This document shows, in pieces, positions 46,125 through 57,805 of a DNA stretch of 64,000 nt. This DNA comes from Saururus chinensis (lineage: Eukaryota > Streptophyta > Magnoliopsida > Piperales > Saururaceae). The number at the start of each line of letters is the position of its first letter. Position 1 is the first letter of the stretch. Position numbers and translations under genes: made by a program. The notes under the pieces were generated by a model. That model saw only the letters and a program-made list of their open reading frames with translations. It was not told where the DNA came from and ran no database searches. Location: the NCBI GenBank assembly GCA_035235625.1, contig CP141145.1, positions 2,108,001 through 2,172,000 of the forward strand. Reading direction: 5' to 3'.

Positions 46125-46722
46125 CCCAATTCGCGAGGACACCTCCCTAATTACTGACACTGGCCTTGACCCGAATCGGCCATTATAAATCCACCACCTC
46201 TGGTTAGACCAAGTTACCATTCGTTGAGACTACCGGGAGATTGTCAGGATAATGCTTGGGATGGATTGAACACTATCTGTCTCTAGGAGTAGAACATGGT
46301 CAGCCATCTATGCTAAATGCGGGGCAATCTGGGCATTTAAATAATGCCTGATCATGACTTCGTCACCCTCTAAGGCACATGAAAAGATAGGTGTAGTCCT
46401 CATCCGCCTCTAGGGAGGACAACCCATAATCTAGAGTTATTTCAATGTCCCGATTTTCTAATCGCATTTTACATGATGGCTCACAAGGCTGCTATTATTG
46501 AGATAGCTGGTGTATGACCTGTAGAATTTTCACTTTCATTGTCTATTGTATTGACTATGTTTTTTCTTTCTTACTTGCGAGTTGGTGGTGGGCAGAATGT
46601 ACTGCAAACCCTCCAGGAGACAGATGCTAAAACTTACAGACGGAGCGTGGTGGAAGAACATAGATGGTGGTTGACTCATGGATTTTTTGTTTTTGTTTTT
46701 ATGTTTTGTAATGAATAGTATC
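46125..46722. other. Unassigned sequence between repeats
   Basis: Moderate GC, no intact gene. A + strand stretch near 46570-46720 reads LRVGGGQNVLQTLQETDAKT ahead of RRSVVEEHRWWLTHG and may be the tail of a decayed transposon protein. I do not recognise a family. Confidence 0.35.
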
Positions 46723-47555
46723 ATTGTAATGGTCTTATATTATGTAAAGAATATTATTAATAAAAGATAGTGTTTTTCCCTACAACTTTGTCCTTCTCGC
46801 TTTCCATTTTTGCAACTTTGCCCTTCTCACGTTATTAGTGACACAATAAATGTAAAGTCCTCGTTCTCGCTGACATGATCATCACACTAATATGGCATGG
46901 CGTAAATAGGCTTCGTGTGATCGACTACACAACCAACTGGAAGAGCGTTTTTTCCTATCATGACGTAAATAATAGTGGGATGGACTTCCTAAATATATTT
47001 TGTACGATCGGATACACGACCAAATGGAAGATTGTGTTCTTCCTAACCTAATGTAAACAATGGTCGTATGAATGATGACATGACATAGGCCTTGGTGTGT
47101 TGCTGCTTACACAATGCTGTCACCTAACTTAGATGACTTAATATGGCATTGTGTTATTAGTAACTTGACCTATGTATATGTGTTGTGCTGATTACATGAT
47201 ATGAATCCTACATTTAGCCATATGTACATGAGTTCATGTTAGTAGTTATGTGACTTACTTATATGCATGGTGCTGATTATACAATCGGCTACCACATATT
47301 ACATGATAGGGAATTAAATTAAACAGTTGAGTCTACTTTATAAATTGTGTACTATTAGTAACACTCCATAAAAAGTAGTAAAACATATTACAATTCATCT
47401 TTGCTTTTGGGTAGAATTCATGATCAATTCGCCCAAAAATGAATTGCTGAACAAATTTGAGGCTTGGCCATGTGATCTCCGTTTGGGTAAAATCAGGTTG
47501 AAGGGCTCCTCTGGCCAGCTTCGCTATATAATACGAGGAACACACCATAGTATTC
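46723..47555. repeat. Direct repeat copy 2 (empty CACTA site at 47555)
   Basis: Matches 1-697 and continues without interruption past 47555 ('agtattc' then 'gttcatc'), where the other copy has the CACTA inserted after 'agtattc'. It carries an extra segment of about 120 bp (about 46813-46935) that the left copy lacks. Confidence 0.85.
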
Positions 47556-49930
47556 GTTCATCTTTTAATATGGGCATTTGTTGAAATTCGTCATTTGCCA
47601 CTTTTGTTGCACCCTTTATGAGAAGGAACCTCTCCATTTCTGCGGCAACATGTTTTCTAATATAATCGACCTCTACAAAGTGGTGGTTGTGGTCTCCCCT
47701 TTTAGTGGGTTATGCCACCTAAACCTCTTCTCCTCCTTGCATCAAGCAATGAAAGCAGAAGAAAAATGGTCATCGATGTAGATCTAAATAACCACTCTCG
47801 TTGTTAACATTCGGCATGCTCATCAAGCTGCCACTATTTTGGGATGCATCTCCTCCTTGTGATGTTGCGTCACAACGTTGTAGTAGTGTTGGATCTTAAA
47901 TCTCCCAAAACAATATATGGGATAAAATGTAGGGATATCTAAAATTTTGCTCCTCTAGAAGTTGGCTAAACATGTATATGACCTAAAATCATCAACCAAA
48001 TATTGGTGTTAGTGATAACACGACTACAATACATCTTGTCAATACAAACACAACATAGAACATTATCGTGTAACCGATAACATGACATATAATATACTAT
48101 GTAACCCCCAATATGCTATTTATACACGATAATTTCATTTATAACTTATCATGTTATTCAGGCAAAGATATGTAGATGTAGTGTGTTATTAATAACGCTG
48201 ATAAACATAAGTGGCCATAGCCACTTTTAGCAAATCAATGTTATACATAACATGCTATGCAATGAATCGTATGTACACAAACATGATAATTAGCTATTTA
48301 CTAATTATTACTCTCATTCATTATGTACTCCTATCTTAGCGAGAGACACATAATCGGTGTGAAAAAGCGTCACCATGGGTCATTTCTTGGTGTGCGTGCA
48401 CTAAAAAGTCTTTCATAGTCTCACTGATCTCCAACCCGTAAAATCTCCATGTGGAACTTGAGGTGTAGATCAAGGTAGTTGTGCGGCATCATAGCGACCT
48501 CATCCTTGTCCTTTTACTTCTTAACGTGCTCTTCGAATTCTTTCACATGTCAGATACTTTGTCGTAATTCCTGATCAACTTTTCTCACAGGTTTCTAATC
48601 AACGGAGGGGTATCCGATATAGTGGCATTGCTAGAAGCAACATTTGAAAATACCATTTTTGGGGTTAGAGACTTTGCGTAAAATACCTCTAGTGCATGGA
48701 TAATATATGGGGTAGGGATGGATGCCAATTGAACTTCATCCTCTGGCTTTGCCTTATGCTCCTATCTGCTGGAGTACTTCATCTTTGCAATCCTCTTGGT
48801 AATGTAGCTGCTAAAGTTTTTGAATTCTTTGCGCCATCGGCTGCCACCTACTATGCTCGATTTCTTCCCCCTTTGATGCATGAGCTGGTGGATTAACCTC
48901 CGTGTAGCTCATCCTCCTAGGCACAGGAGGTAGGAGGGATGTGATGGGTCGAGCATCTAAAGCTTTCCACTTCTTTATCTTGAGCTTCATTTCTTTGGTG
49001 GCACCGCTTCCTCATCCAGGCATTGACCTAATTTTTCCTCCCGAATAATTGAATCACTTCCTCATTAATTTTCTCAAGGAATCTGGTGATTATGGTCCTT
49101 TGAATCTTCAAACCCTTCTTCTTCTTTGAGGAGCTAGCTTTCAACTCCTTTTTTTTTGCATATAACATGTAACAATTCATATTAGTAAATACATGATATT
49201 AAACCAAATCGTATTATTAATGACACGACTTGTCCACCTATCATATTGAAACTAATACATTAATGTATGTGGTCATGTTGTCAATCACATGACCATGACC
49301 ATATTGTTTCTTATAAAACGACATTGTATGTTTGCGTGTTATCGATGACACGATGACCTACAAACTAACAGGATAATAAAAAAAGTTGTGCAATTGAAAA
49401 TATACTTATGCCAAATGAAATCCTTATATTGAGACTAAGGGACAGATTTTCATTGCTCTTTGTGAGCAAATTGGTGAACAAATTAACTTGATTTTGAAGC
49501 TCTAGCCTTGACCCAAATTGATGTCTTTCATTCGGTTGTTGCTGGAGGGGTTTCTACATGTTGAATCTCCGGTTGAGGGGGTTCGTGCATCTGCTCAGCC
49601 TCCGGTTCAGGTTGGGGTTGCATCTGTTCTATTAAGCTTGTTGTCACCTCAAGAGCATTTTTAACCCTTTAGAGTACAACTTGCACACTGTCGATGCTCC
49701 AACCCTGCCCCTCATACAAGATGGCCTTCTCCAATACCACATCAATTATCCCAATTATGACATGAACTAGCATGACAAAGCTATCAATGACATCTCAAAC
49801 AATAAAAACTGCACTTGAATCTTTATTGGATGAAACTGCAAACCTTGAAGCAACTGTATTGTTGTTCAAATACATATTTGTATGGCTCGAAGAGAATACC
49901 TCAAGTGATGTGGTCGCATCTAGGCATTTG
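47556..49930 (-). pseudogene. Decayed minus-strand coding region, unknown family
   Basis: Several stretches read as protein on the minus strand. At 49530-49925 the text runs DATTSLEVFSSSHTNMYLNN, FVMLVHVIIGIIDVVLEKAI and a Pro/Glu-rich linker (EQMQPQPEPEAEQMHEPPQP), with two stops. At about 48890-49150 it reads KKKKGLKIQRTIITRFLEKI and, after a frameshift, ALDARPITSLLPPVPRRMSY. At about 47580-47700 it reads FVEVDYIRKHVAAEMERFLL. The region is present twice (its 3' part is in copy 1 at 586-697), which suggests a mobile origin. I cannot assign it to a transposase family from memory. Confidence 0.45.
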
Positions 49931-52370
49931 AAACAAAAGAAGAATAAGTAAACAGACAAAAGAAAATTGTTTCCTCAAAATATTACCTCCTCAATGAGAA
50001 CCCTCTATGCATATGTGTCAAAAATATGGTTGAAGGCTTCACTACTCCATTATTTCTTGCTTCAACAGGGAGAGAGTCCTAATCGGAGGGGAAATTGGAG
50101 TCAAGCAGTGTGAGAGAGCAATGGAGTCCTAATCAAATAGAGAAAGGGGAAATTGAGTCTTAATGGAAGATAGAAAATATGGTGAGAGGGATTACCGGAA
50201 TTGGTTTAGATTTCCCCCTATGCCCCACACCTCTTCAGCAAGCTTCAATGGTGACATTCCCATTAAACCAATGCCAAATCCCATAGTACGCAGCATGCTG
50301 AAAAAGCTCCCCTCAATCCTTCCTGCCAATGACAAATTTAGGATCTTCGGTGGCAGCTTCTTTTGTCTATGTCGAACACTGCCTTTTCTAGTATCCACTC
50401 CTACGGAGGCTTTGTATTTCCTATCCCCGCTAAGGAATGCAATGAATCCTCTAAGTGACTTTAGCAACGGCCTGATCAAAACCCCTTACTGTAGGACCTT
50501 TTAAGAGGGAATTTTTTTGGCCCTCAATAAAATACCCCCACTAAAGGGTTCTAATTTTGTACTGAGTATAGGACTTAAAGATTCATTAAAAAATTGAACT
50601 TGTCTATGTTGATATGCTCTGACTAAATGTGCATAAAGGAACTTAGGTCTCACCCGTTAAAAAAGGAATATACGAAGTAAAGATCCACCTTAGGCGCAAG
50701 TCAGTAGGAAAATTTACTTGATTAATACAATTATGTGAAACAAAAAAAATGTCCAAATATGAAAAAAGTCTTTCATTTAAGAGTTTAGTCGTAGCCATAA
50801 CTAAGTTGGAAAGTAAGTTGTCCATGAAGTAAGTCTTTCATTTAAGAGTAAATACATGCCAAGAAAAATATTACCGCCTTTGAAATATTTTGCACTTTTG
50901 ATCTCTAAAAAATATATAATTTTGTAAGAAAGAACATACAACATACACCTAATATTGCAAGAACATGTCCAACACCCTCAGAGAAAAGCTCATCCTGCCA
51001 TACTTTCTATTGCTGACAGCCCAAAGAGAATATATCTGCAAAGGAGGCTTCATTAGTGAAAGCTAGATAGATAGTTTTTAGCTATGAATGAAAAGAAAAC
51101 TTTATTCTGTTGGACTAAGTACAACAAATAAACCTAAAAACAAAAGCATGTTATCACATTCTTGGTGCTTAGAGATGCAAGAAGAGACGGTTAAACGTTA
51201 ACAAACAATTGTTATATAAAAAAATGTAGTCAATTGAGTTCTCAATTACATTTTATAGAGAGATAGCACATTAACAAATATAATAATATTTTAAGAATTC
51301 TTCTATCAGGGTTCATATAACTTGTATTACATATAATATGCCCTTTTAAGACTACTGTGAGAGAAGGATTGAACAAAACTTTAGCAAGAGAAAGTGATGT
51401 TCTTCAAATATTTTAAACAGGTCAATATTCTAACAAACATTAAATAATAACATATTATCAAATCAGCATGCCCAGTCAGCATCCAGCATTCACATTGTGA
51501 TTTATTTAATCAGAATGTATTAAAATGCCAACACCAAACTGAAATATTAATTTCAACTAAGAATCTTAAATGGGACAAAATTCAGTTAGCCCAATTGCAT
51601 AGTCTCCAAGTTTCTTTCATTTTGCTTGTAAATGTAGCAAATGAAAACAAAACTTCTCCAACTTCACTCTGAAAGTGTCATACATTATCCTCTTTCTTTT
51701 GATCTTACACGGTTTCTGATCAGACATTTCACAAAGATCATCAATAGATTCAGTGTGTACGCAAATGAAAAGAAGAGATTTAGAAAGCAGAAAAACAATT
51801 AAACCTTTTCCTTGTTCAGCAAAAACCACAAGAATGACAACATTGATGCACACCTTCGGGTTTCATTCTGTAACCTCTAGTTAAGTAGACTTAATTGGGC
51901 ACTCAATTGTCCTGGAGTGCTGCCACCACAACTGCCTAAAGCTTCCAGCTCACTCTCAGGACATATAATTAGATATAAATGAAGTGGATTTAAACAATCA
52001 ACCAAAATCACTGCATTCAAGAGTAAGTATAAACATAAAAGAGCAAAGTATAAGGTCTTTGACATAGAAAAGTAGCAAAAGTAAGCTCTTTTACCATCCA
52101 TGGGCACTTCATTTCCAGCACAAATACATCAAAATGACTCTCGAAATGAAAATCACGGCAAAAACCAAAACAAAAGAGGGGAAGCACCGATTGGATGAGT
52201 TTCAGAGATGACAGCCACAACAAAAGGCCGACACCACCAAACCCTAGCACCACACCCGATTTGTCTGCCCCATTTAGCCAAATGAAGCGCTGAAATACCA
52301 TTGTGGCCTATCCACTGCCGGAACCCCGCCACGGCCGATCTGGGCCGGAGAAGGGTGAGGAGTTCAAGAA
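49931..52370. other. Unassigned sequence, exon-like pieces only
   Basis: Frames at 50163-50504 (+) and 50192-50479 (-) overlap, and neither is recognisable. On the minus strand a GC-rich start near 52301 opens MVFQRFIWLNGADKSGVVLG, and later pieces at 51877-52107 (PESELEALGSCGGSTPGQLS) might be exons of an unknown gene. Support is weak. The rest is AT-rich intron-like sequence. Confidence 0.3.
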
Positions 52371-52479
52371 AAAGATATTTTTTACTCGTTGTGGGTGATT
52401 TTACGAGAATGATGTAGGTTTATCTTATAGATGTCAAATCATTTGCATTTTCCCTATTTGTGCAATTCAAGACACTTGT

Positions 52480-52900
52480 AGAAAATCGAAGTGGGAATAA
52501 AAATAGAACTGTTGTGAAGATGACAAGAAGTGTGCTAAAAGGGAAAAATATTCTAAAACAATTTTGGCAGAAGCAGATTAATATGGCCACCTATATCTTT
52601 AATAGGTCTCCAACAAAGGTGGTTTAAAATATAACATTATATGAGGCATGACACAAGAGAAAATAACAAGTGAGTTACTTATAAAAATTTTGGATGCATT
52701 GCTTATGCTCACATTCCTACACAAAAGATAAATAAGTTTGATGAGAAAGGAGAGAAATATATCTTCATTAGATATAGTAGAGAATCAAAGCTTATAGACT
52801 TTTCAATCCTAAAATAAAGAAATTGGTGATATGAAGAGATGTGGTTTTTAATGAAAAAGACTCATGGAACTTTGAATAAAACATTGACGAATCTACAAAA
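52480..52900 (+). pseudogene. Copia integrase C-terminal fragment
   Basis: Shifted + frames read NMATYIFNRSPTKVV, then (after a frameshift) FGCIAYAHIPTQKINKFDEK and AYRLFNPKIKKLVI, then RDVVFNEKDSWNF. These are the conserved blocks between integrase and reverse transcriptase of Ty1/copia. It is broken by several stops and runs towards the assembly gap; no LTR is visible on this side. Confidence 0.85.
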
Positions 52901-53000
52901 ATATATGTAGAAGGTGAGAAAGAAGGTACGTCATCAAGTCATCAAACATTAAGTAGATCACAACCACAAGAGCATGGGTTTTTTTTTCTCACACCATGAC

Positions 53001-54000
53001 NNNNNNNNNNNNNNNNNNNNNNNNNNNNNNNNNNNNNNNNNNNNNNNNNNNNNNNNNNNNNNNNNNNNNNNNNNNNNNNNNNNNNNNNNNNNNNNNNNNN
53101 NNNNNNNNNNNNNNNNNNNNNNNNNNNNNNNNNNNNNNNNNNNNNNNNNNNNNNNNNNNNNNNNNNNNNNNNNNNNNNNNNNNNNNNNNNNNNNNNNNNN
53201 NNNNNNNNNNNNNNNNNNNNNNNNNNNNNNNNNNNNNNNNNNNNNNNNNNNNNNNNNNNNNNNNNNNNNNNNNNNNNNNNNNNNNNNNNNNNNNNNNNNN
53301 NNNNNNNNNNNNNNNNNNNNNNNNNNNNNNNNNNNNNNNNNNNNNNNNNNNNNNNNNNNNNNNNNNNNNNNNNNNNNNNNNNNNNNNNNNNNNNNNNNNN
53401 NNNNNNNNNNNNNNNNNNNNNNNNNNNNNNNNNNNNNNNNNNNNNNNNNNNNNNNNNNNNNNNNNNNNNNNNNNNNNNNNNNNNNNNNNNNNNNNNNNNN
53501 NNNNNNNNNNNNNNNNNNNNNNNNNNNNNNNNNNNNNNNNNNNNNNNNNNNNNNNNNNNNNNNNNNNNNNNNNNNNNNNNNNNNNNNNNNNNNNNNNNNN
53601 NNNNNNNNNNNNNNNNNNNNNNNNNNNNNNNNNNNNNNNNNNNNNNNNNNNNNNNNNNNNNNNNNNNNNNNNNNNNNNNNNNNNNNNNNNNNNNNNNNNN
53701 NNNNNNNNNNNNNNNNNNNNNNNNNNNNNNNNNNNNNNNNNNNNNNNNNNNNNNNNNNNNNNNNNNNNNNNNNNNNNNNNNNNNNNNNNNNNNNNNNNNN
53801 NNNNNNNNNNNNNNNNNNNNNNNNNNNNNNNNNNNNNNNNNNNNNNNNNNNNNNNNNNNNNNNNNNNNNNNNNNNNNNNNNNNNNNNNNNNNNNNNNNNN
53901 NNNNNNNNNNNNNNNNNNNNNNNNNNNNNNNNNNNNNNNNNNNNNNNNNNNNNNNNNNNNNNNNNNNNNNNNNNNNNNNNNNNNNNNNNNNNNNNNNNNN
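53001..54000. other. Assembly gap of exactly 1000 N
   Basis: One thousand N in a row. The round number suggests a placeholder of unknown true size. Frames drawn across it are meaningless. Confidence 0.99.
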
Positions 54001-56330
54001 TCTTTTGATTTTGAAAACGAACCTAACATCTTCAGTCATATCTCTTTTGAAGACGAACCTAACATCCTCCCTTACCTTACTTACACGGATAAAGTCAAAC
54101 CTACCAATATGTTGCCAAAAGGGGAGAAAATAAAGAAGACAACATAAAGATCAAACAGACAGAAACTTTCACTCAAAAAATTTGTATATTAGAAGAAATA
54201 AAGAAGTGTGATTTATCATGTGTAGCAAGTTCAGAACTTACTTTGCTCTTTGCTTTAAACACCATCTTCATTGCAATATTATGCTTAAATACATCAAATG
54301 TCAGGTATTTCCAGATCATATCAAATTATCCTCCCCACATAAAATCATTAATGATGGGGAAGAAATGTGACAGCTACTAAATAATAATAATGGCAACAGA
54401 AAAAAAAAAAAAACTACTCAAGGTTATGTAGCTTGAAATGAAGGGTTCGAGAGAGAAAAATTGTAAAGTTACAAATCTTCAGTTAAACCATTTTCAAATT
54501 TTCCACTCCGATTGTTTGAACTTCCAATGACCACAATTGGTGAATCATCACTGTTGCTGCCAACTGAAGATTCAGTACTCCGGCCTTTCCAAGGATTCAT
54601 ATCCCAATTACATAGAAATTTGAGTTCCAATTTAAGTAGAAACTCAACTATCAAACCTGTAACAAAAAAAACAATGAGACGAAAATCACATAAACATCAA
54701 ATTTCAATCGGCAAACTATAACAACTTACCATATAATTCAAAAAAGTGTATATTAATCAAAAAGCACGTAGAACATCTAAAGACTATCAGGCTATCATAC
54801 TTCCCAACCACCTTGACATGGATCAGTGAAACATGTGACCCAACATCATCAAAACAACAATCCCTAAGATGCGAGGACTCAACTCAATTTCAATCACCAA
54901 TTCAATGACCATGACGGTCAAAAACTGAAAAAACAATGGTGTTCAACGATAGACTAAAAATATTTACCCCTGAAGTTGCAACATCTTAAGATATGATTGA
55001 CTCAGCTGCCCAAGAGGTAAAATCTTTGCCAACGCAACAGTGAATAGTATTATTTATATTTATATTGAAAAAACAATCTGTACAGGTTACCACAATGTGG
55101 ACAACTCACTTTTTCACCACAAGTATTCTTGATAGGTCAGCACAAAGACCTCCAACTTTCCCACTTGAAATTGCCCTCTCAGGTGGGCAGAATTTTGAGC
55201 CTCCACCAGTACCATACAGAGATGCAACTGAGAAAGGCATGTCACCTTCCTGACTCACGAGGGGACCATTATCTCAGGAAAAAGTTTGACCCCTCGATTG
55301 GTCATGCTTATGGCAGCTGCAAAAATAGGTCTTACTTGTATTTCTGTCAGTTATGGGTATGAAATTCCAAGCCTAATCATAGAATTTAGTAAAATAGATT
55401 AGATTACAGAAAATTCACTCGCTTTGTTAGCATACTTAATTTTCATAAACTGGCGCTATAAAAGAAGTAACTATAGAATTTAATAACATAAAACAGTTAA
55501 ACCTGCAGCCTCAAAACCCAAGCATGGGGTTTACTTCAGAAAGCTTTTCAATTCATCTTCAGTCATCCCAGTATATGATGACAGCTCCTGCTCCCAATCT
55601 CTTCAATGTCTCCTTTTGGTAGGAATTCAGTGCAGTGGATATAAAGAAGAGTCGCCCAATTCAATATCCAAATTACTACTAAAACACCAAAACTGCCATG
55701 AAAGGTTTATACACAAAAAATAAACATGTTTAGAGGACAATGTGTGACTAGGGAAGGGAATTTACCATGCAGTGCACAGGATATGCCTTCAGAGTTAGAT
55801 ATCTGCACTTTTTGCTGAAATGAGGAACAAGATCTTTCACATATGACAAATCAGTGAAGCATAGTAAATAACACAAGAGATCGATAACTGATATGAAAAC
55901 ATGTTAGTTATCGGATTCATTTTAATTATCATCCACAACCCAAGAGCTATGTGTCCTAACTATAGAGGAACAGCCTTATAGCAACCCTACCACAAACAAA
56001 AAGACCCCCTTTTTGTCCCTTCTGATTAGTACTTGTTTATCTTACAAAAGTCCTCATCTGCATGCTTCATTCTATAAACACTTTTCAACAACAAACAGCT
56101 TACAGAAGTGAGGAAAGTTCCACACTTTTTCTTTCCTCTATCATTCAATACTCTAATAGTGCATTAGCTTTTAAACTAAAACATCTTCCTCTTTCTTCCA
56201 TTTCCATATATGATAACAAAAGCCACTAAAATTGCAGGAGTCATTACTCAATGATCAATTCCAAACAAAAATTAAAGGATAAAATCCAGAGAAGGGAAAA
56301 AAATCAGAAAGTTCTAACTACTAGAGCTAC
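54001..56330 (-). other. Intron-like sequence with scattered exon-like pieces
   Basis: AT-rich sequence holding short minus-strand pieces that look spliced: 54469-54654 (NPWKGRSTESSVGSNSDDSP), about 55540-55600 (ELSSYTGMTEDELKSFLK) and about 55768-55860 (YVKDLVPHFSKKCRYLTLKA). I do not recognise these. With the GC-rich island at 56340-57060 as a 5' end, they could be exons of one minus-strand gene, or a collection of captured exons. One piece (55259-55316) is from a known gene and is listed separately. Confidence 0.35.
55259..55316 (-). pseudogene. Isolated pyruvate orthophosphate dikinase (PPDK) exon
   Basis: A 58-base minus-strand exon between an acceptor (TTTTTGCAG) and a donor (GTGAGT) encodes [18 protein letters not shown]. 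This is the conserved C-terminal-domain motif of plant PPDK (A-x-S-M-x-x-x-G-V-x-x-F-P-E-I-M-V-P). The residues that follow in PPDK (LVGTPQEL) are not found downstream in frame, and no other PPDK part was recognised nearby. I read it as a displaced fragment. Identification is from remembered family sequence. Confidence 0.7.
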
Positions 56331-56339
56331 CAATTTGCA

Positions 56340-57060
56340 ACATTGTCATTGACCAAGCAAACAAAAGTACAGAAACAGACGAGGGAGAGAATGAGGAAGG
56401 GGCAGGTGAGCAGGGTACTGGGAGAGGGGAACTACCTTGGCCAGCGGGGTGGAGATGGGAGTCGAGAGGGGGAGACCCGCATGCGGGGAAGGAGGAGGCG
56501 GAGCCAGGCCTTGACACAAAGAAGCTGGAAGTTATGACGGCAATCGGCCAGCATCCGAAACATCTCCCCCTCCTTGTAGCTGCAGAGCAGACAGTATTAG
56601 CGAGGAAATGGGGAATGGGGAATTTGGGTTTAGGAGTTGATGACGGTCTGCACGGCAGGGCCGTCACCCTCGTCATCTTCCTTGGCCACGAAGATGATAC
56701 GGAGGAGAGCCTTGTTCGGTGGTGGGCAGCGTTGACGAGAATCCGGTGGGGCAGAGGGCGACACGGAGCTTGGCAGCGGGTGGAGCGGAGCATCCGGGTG
56801 TCTGGGAGAGCGGAGGAGGTGGAAATCTGGATGAGAATCGAGTGGGGTGGATAGCGGCGAGGAGTTTAGCTGTGGGCAGAGTGGAGATTTCGGTGAGGTG
56901 GCCGTAGACAAGGAGGAGAACTAGTTTGGGGGCTACCAACAGGGTGAGAAGCGTGCAATACGGAGGAAAATCCGGCGATATGGAGGTGGACCAGTTCGAG
57001 CGGCAGACGTAGACGGCAGCGACGGGACGGAGGTGTGGGAGATGGAGTGGAAAGAGACTG
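56340..57060 (-). other. GC/CpG-rich island, candidate gene 5' end
   Basis: GC content rises sharply over about 720 bases, with CT-rich Ser/Pro-coding text on the minus strand. Open pieces include FRMLADCRHNFQLLCVKAWL (about 56500-56580, ending before a GTAGTT donor) and LLRIIFVAKEDDEGDGPAVQ (56630-56911 frame). Such islands mark the first exon and 5' UTR of plant genes. The product is unknown, and several frames are open, so no CDS is claimed. Confidence 0.4.
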
Positions 57061-57199
57061 TCCCAGTCTCACTCTCAGGCATTAACCATGGTTAAGGGGG
57101 CTTAGTCATCCCCAAAATATTATAAGCCCTTTGATGTTAATCCTACGACCATTATAAAGTTGGCTCATGGATCCTGAATCAGCATCGCCTCATCTAAAC

Positions 57200-57321
<122 letters not shown>

Positions 57322-57805
57322 CATCGAAACTTGATCCAATGGTGTAAGGGAACATATTGATGGTTTGTGATGCTCATGCTCACACAGTCACAATGTCAGC
57401 CCAAGCTCATAAAACTCTATATAGATAAAGAAATTGATTTTATGTAAGGTCAACCTCATAAGCTTCCATGAGGTTGATTCTTTTAGGGTCATTTTTGTAG
57501 GACTACCATAAAAAAAAAAAATGGGGCAAAGGGGAATGAGTCACTACAACAAAATAGATTAATAGTGACGTAAATATACGTCACTAATAATACTACAAAC
57601 GTCACTAATAAGTATTAACAACGTATAATTTCCATCACTATAAACGTCGAAAAAACTACAGTCGCAATTGCTAATTCGCGGTGAATAACAAAAATCATTG
57701 CTAGTATACTTAATAGCGATGAATATATATCAGTCACAAATACATATAATAGTGACGTATATATATATACATCGCTAAAGATTGGTATTAGTGATAGATA
57801 GTATA

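Noticed and set aside
52942-54147. Open frames of 344-383 residues across 53001-54000
   Set aside because: They consist of N placeholders with only a few real codons at each side.
57081-57096. Perfect palindrome TTAACCATGGTTAA
   Set aside because: Short and isolated, with no neighbouring feature to give it a role; expected by chance in 64 kb often enough.
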